A DNA stretch of 64,000 bases, from positions 21,895,098-21,959,097 of the forward strand of contig CM070602.1 of assembly GCA_036346395.1 (NCBI GenBank). The letters run 5' to 3'. Source of the stretch: Hsuehochloa calcarea. Lineage: Eukaryota; Streptophyta; Magnoliopsida; Poales; Poaceae. Below are positions 61,240 to 64,000 of the stretch, one piece after another. The position numbers and the translations under genes are program-made. The stretch's first letter is position 1. Each line of letters begins with the position of its first letter. The notes under the pieces were generated by a model. That model worked only from the letters and a program-made list of their open reading frames with translations. It was not told where the DNA came from and made no database searches.

Positions 61240-62312
61240 AATGATGAGCCAAATAATTATGAGGAAGCTATGATGATGGGATCAGACTCCGAGTCATAGC
61301 TTGAAGCCATGAGATCCGAAATAAAATCCATCTATGATAATTAACTTTGGAACTTGGTTGATCCACCTGATAGTGTTAAAACCATTGAGTGCAAGTGGGA
61401 TTTTTAATAAAAAAGATAGCTATGGATGGAAGTGTTGACATTCATAAAAGTACGATTGGTGGCAAAGAGTTTCAGACAAATTTAAGGTGTTGATTATGAT
61501 GAGACCTTCTCACCGGTCGCTATGCTCAAGTCTATCGAGATCATTTTAGTTATTGTTGTATATTTTGATTTTGAGATATGGAAAGTGGATGTCAAAACCT
61601 ACGTAAGGATGTGTGCATGACACAACCTGAGAGTTTTGTCAATCAACATAAAGCTAGGAAGATATGCAAACTTTAGAAATCCATCTATGGATTAAAGCAA
61701 ACATCTCAGAGTTATAATATTCGTTTTGTTAAAGTAGTCAAAGGGTTTGGCTTCATCAAGAATGAAGAATAATCTTGTGTTTACAAGAAGGTTAGTGGGA
61801 GCAAGCTTGTTTTTCTGATCTTATATGTGGATGACATATTACTGGTCGGCAATGACATTTCTATGCTTAAATCTGTTAAAACTTCATTAAAAAATAGTTT
61901 CTCTATGAAAGATTTAGGTAATGCAGCATATATGTTAGGTATAAGGATCTATAGGGATAGATGTAAGAGGCTAATTGGATTAAGACAAGATATGTACATT
62001 GACAAGTTGTTGAAACGGTTGAAAATGCAAGATTCCAAAAAAGGTTTCTTATCCATATCACATGGTATTAGTCTTAGAAAGAGTCAGTATCCTTTGACAC
62101 CTCATGAGCGAGATATAATGAGTAAGATTTTATATGTTTCGGCTACTGGATCTGTCATGTATGTCATGCTTTGTACACACCCAGATGTATCTAATGCTCT
62201 AAATATTACGAGCAGATATCAGTCAGATCCAGGTGAAGGTCACTATATAGCAGTTAAGAACATCTTGAAGTACTTGAGAAGGATTAAGGATGCATTTGTT
62301 TTATGGCTGTGA
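61240..62312 (+). pseudogene. Copia G reverse transcriptase remnant
   Basis: The N-terminal half is broken: WNLVDPPDSVKTIECKW, then a DYDETFSPVAMLKSIEI block, with many stops. The C-terminal half is open for 161 codons from 61827; just before it YVDDILLVGND holds the YVDD catalytic motif. Then SMKDLGNAAYMLGI and THPDVSNALNITSRYQ, typical copia. Confidence 0.9.
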
Positions 62313-62656
62313 GGAAGAGCTGATTGTAAATTGTTACACCGATGCAATTTGGGTTTGTGTTTTGTCTTAATGGAGGAGCAGTGAACTAAAAAATTTCCAA
62401 GCAAGGGATAAGTGCTGATTCTACAATGTATGTTGAGTATATTGCGGTTTCTGAAGCCGCAAAAGAAGCCGTGTGGATAAGGAAGTTCAATTATGAATTG
62501 GGTGTAGTCTCTAGTATTTTCAATCCAATGGATCTCTATTGTGATAATAGTGGAGCCATTGCGCAAGCTATGGAGTTTAGATCGCATCAAAAGTCCAAAC
62601 ACATACCTCATCGATATCACATTATTCGTGAGATTGTTGAAAGAGGTGATGTAAAT
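62313..62656 (+). pseudogene. Copia G RNase H remnant
   Basis: Contains STMYVEYIAVSEAAKEAVWI and LYCDNSGAIAQAMEF with SHQKSKHIPHRYH, the copia RNase H signature. It is cut at 62656 by an LTR-B insertion after EIVERGDVN. Confidence 0.88.
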
Positions 62657-64000
62657 GTAATACTCTGAAAAATAATATTAATATTAATAATAACGTCTTA
62701 AGGGTCGATACGTAATTAAATAAAATAGTACATAAAAAAAATAGAATTTCAGAATTTTTAAGAGCTATATAAATAGATCTTGGGAACTCTAGAAACCCTA
62801 GCCTTTTTCTTTTTTTTTTCTTTCCAAGCCGCCGCCGCCAACCAATTCTTTTCCCTGTGCGTGGCTGCTGCTGCCGCCAATGTGCTTTCTTTGCAAGTGC
62901 CCTCCTCGCGTGGTTGTTCTTGCATTTGGATAGCCGCGTGCCTTCTTGCCTGCCGAGCGAGCTGCTTGCTCTGCATTGCTGCGTTCTTCTTCTTGCTTGC
63001 CGCTTCTTCTTCTTTGCTCTGCTCTGCGGCTGCTTCTTCTACTTCGCTTTGATTTTCGGCCGGTTCGCATCTGATGCTATTGCCGTCTGCTGCCTACAAT
63101 AGAGCCACCTTTCGCGTCGCCTTTGCGCCGCGTGGCGCCTCTACAGTTGATGACGCTCGGTAAGACCGACTTGGGCAAAAGGTAAGACTTTGTTTTTTCT
63201 TTCTTTTTTCCTGGTTCCTTGCACAGTCACGACTAATAATGGGTGCTACAACTTGTGTGTACGGCCTTGATTAGCTAATCAATGGAAGGTGCCATGCATG
63301 CATATGATTAGTGGAACTAATTGGTTTTTAGACTGAGTTAGAGTTGTGACTAGAAAAATAATAATATACGGTACAGTGGAAGATGAAGAGATGAAACTAG
63401 TTAGTCCGTAGCATTGCTTGCACGCATACTAGAATGCTTGGTCGGAACATTAAGGGAAAATTAATATGATGTTTGTAGTCAGAGATATCGATTATTAGAT
63501 CTATTCAGCCTGCTGTTCTGTTGAACGATTTATTCGGGTACCTTAATGACGAATTTTGGAAATATCATCTACTAGTTAATTGTAGATAATTTCGATATCT
63601 TTCTATAGCATATTTAATCATGTCAATCGGACAAGTATAATTCGAGTTATGATTTTCGGAAGGCTGCTGTCCTTGGGGTTGTCGCCTTTCGGCGCTGTTT
63701 TGGTAGACTGCGGATTAAAAATAGTAAATAGACTAATTAGAATTTTTGATCTACATGAAAGATGTAGATAATTGTCCAATGGTTCTGTAGAATCTGAGAA
63801 CACGAATTTTGGTTGAGTAAAACAAAAGTTATGAAATTAGTAAGACTGCTGTTCCGAAGCGGACAGATCGGTTTTCTGGGCTAGAAACGGAGGGTTAGAT
63901 GATTTAATTAGAAGACTTTGTAATCTAAGAAAGTGTGGATAATTTTATAAAGAATCCAGAATGGGGTGGTTTGTGGTGATCGGACTTTCGAGTCAAAAGT
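62657..64000 (+). mobile_element. LTR-B copy inserted in copia G, truncated by window edge
   Basis: Starts TGTAATACTCTG and follows 17618 onwards block by block (AATAATAACGTC, TATATAAAT at about 62767, TCTACTAGTTAATTGTAGAT). Whether it is a solo LTR or the 5' LTR of a full gypsy element cannot be told. Confidence 0.85.

Noticed and set aside
62758..63102. Frames of 72-90 aa on both strands, one Leu/Phe-rich like a signal peptide
   Set aside because: They lie in the leader of LTR-B, equivalent to 17738-18007 in another copy, and do not keep the same reading frame between copies.

Overview
The window is plant nuclear DNA from a grass (Poaceae). One complete single-copy gene, a cation-chloride cotransporter of the CCC1 (SLC12) family, is split into 13 coding exons with GT..AG introns and encodes 997 residues closely resembling the rice CCC1 protein as I remember it. 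Nearly everything else is transposable-element DNA of families typical of grass genomes: Ty1/copia, Ty3/gypsy chromovirus-like, CACTA, hAT, Mutator-like and TRIM. I see no bacterial or organellar features, tRNA, rRNA or CRISPR. I cannot name the species; differences from remembered rice CCC1 make Oryza sativa itself unlikely.

Layout. 1-12161: decayed copia element (gag, protease, integrase, reverse transcriptase, RNase H, 3' LTR) interrupted by three other repeats. 12162-14695: A/C-rich non-coding repeat. 14696-20014: 5'-truncated gypsy element on the + strand with a 2.4 kb 3' LTR (called LTR-B). 20015-21081: A/C-rich spacer. 21082-30512: a second gypsy element of the same family on the - strand, so the two lie tail to tail. 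Its LTR is split by a solo LTR of another gypsy family (LTR-C, 23167-27152), which itself holds a complete TRIM (26270-26962). 30513-31777: - strand CACTA element remnant whose terminus lies 465 bp upstream of the CCC1 start codon.

32242-51892 is the CCC1 gene on the + strand. Its reading frame is intact across all 12 introns, but introns 9 (7.1 kb) and 10 (4.8 kb) have been inflated by nested insertions, and introns 6 and 7 carry short hAT elements with 8-bp target duplications. 52601-62656: a second decayed copia element of another lineage, split by a solo LTR in its gag zinc knuckle. 62657-64000: another LTR-B, cut by the window edge.

The only gene likely to make a functional protein is CCC1. 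All retroelement coding regions seen are broken by stops, frameshifts, deletions or insertions. The value of the window lies in the nested-insertion record and in how transposons surround and fill a conserved transporter gene. I found no sign of a new multi-gene system.
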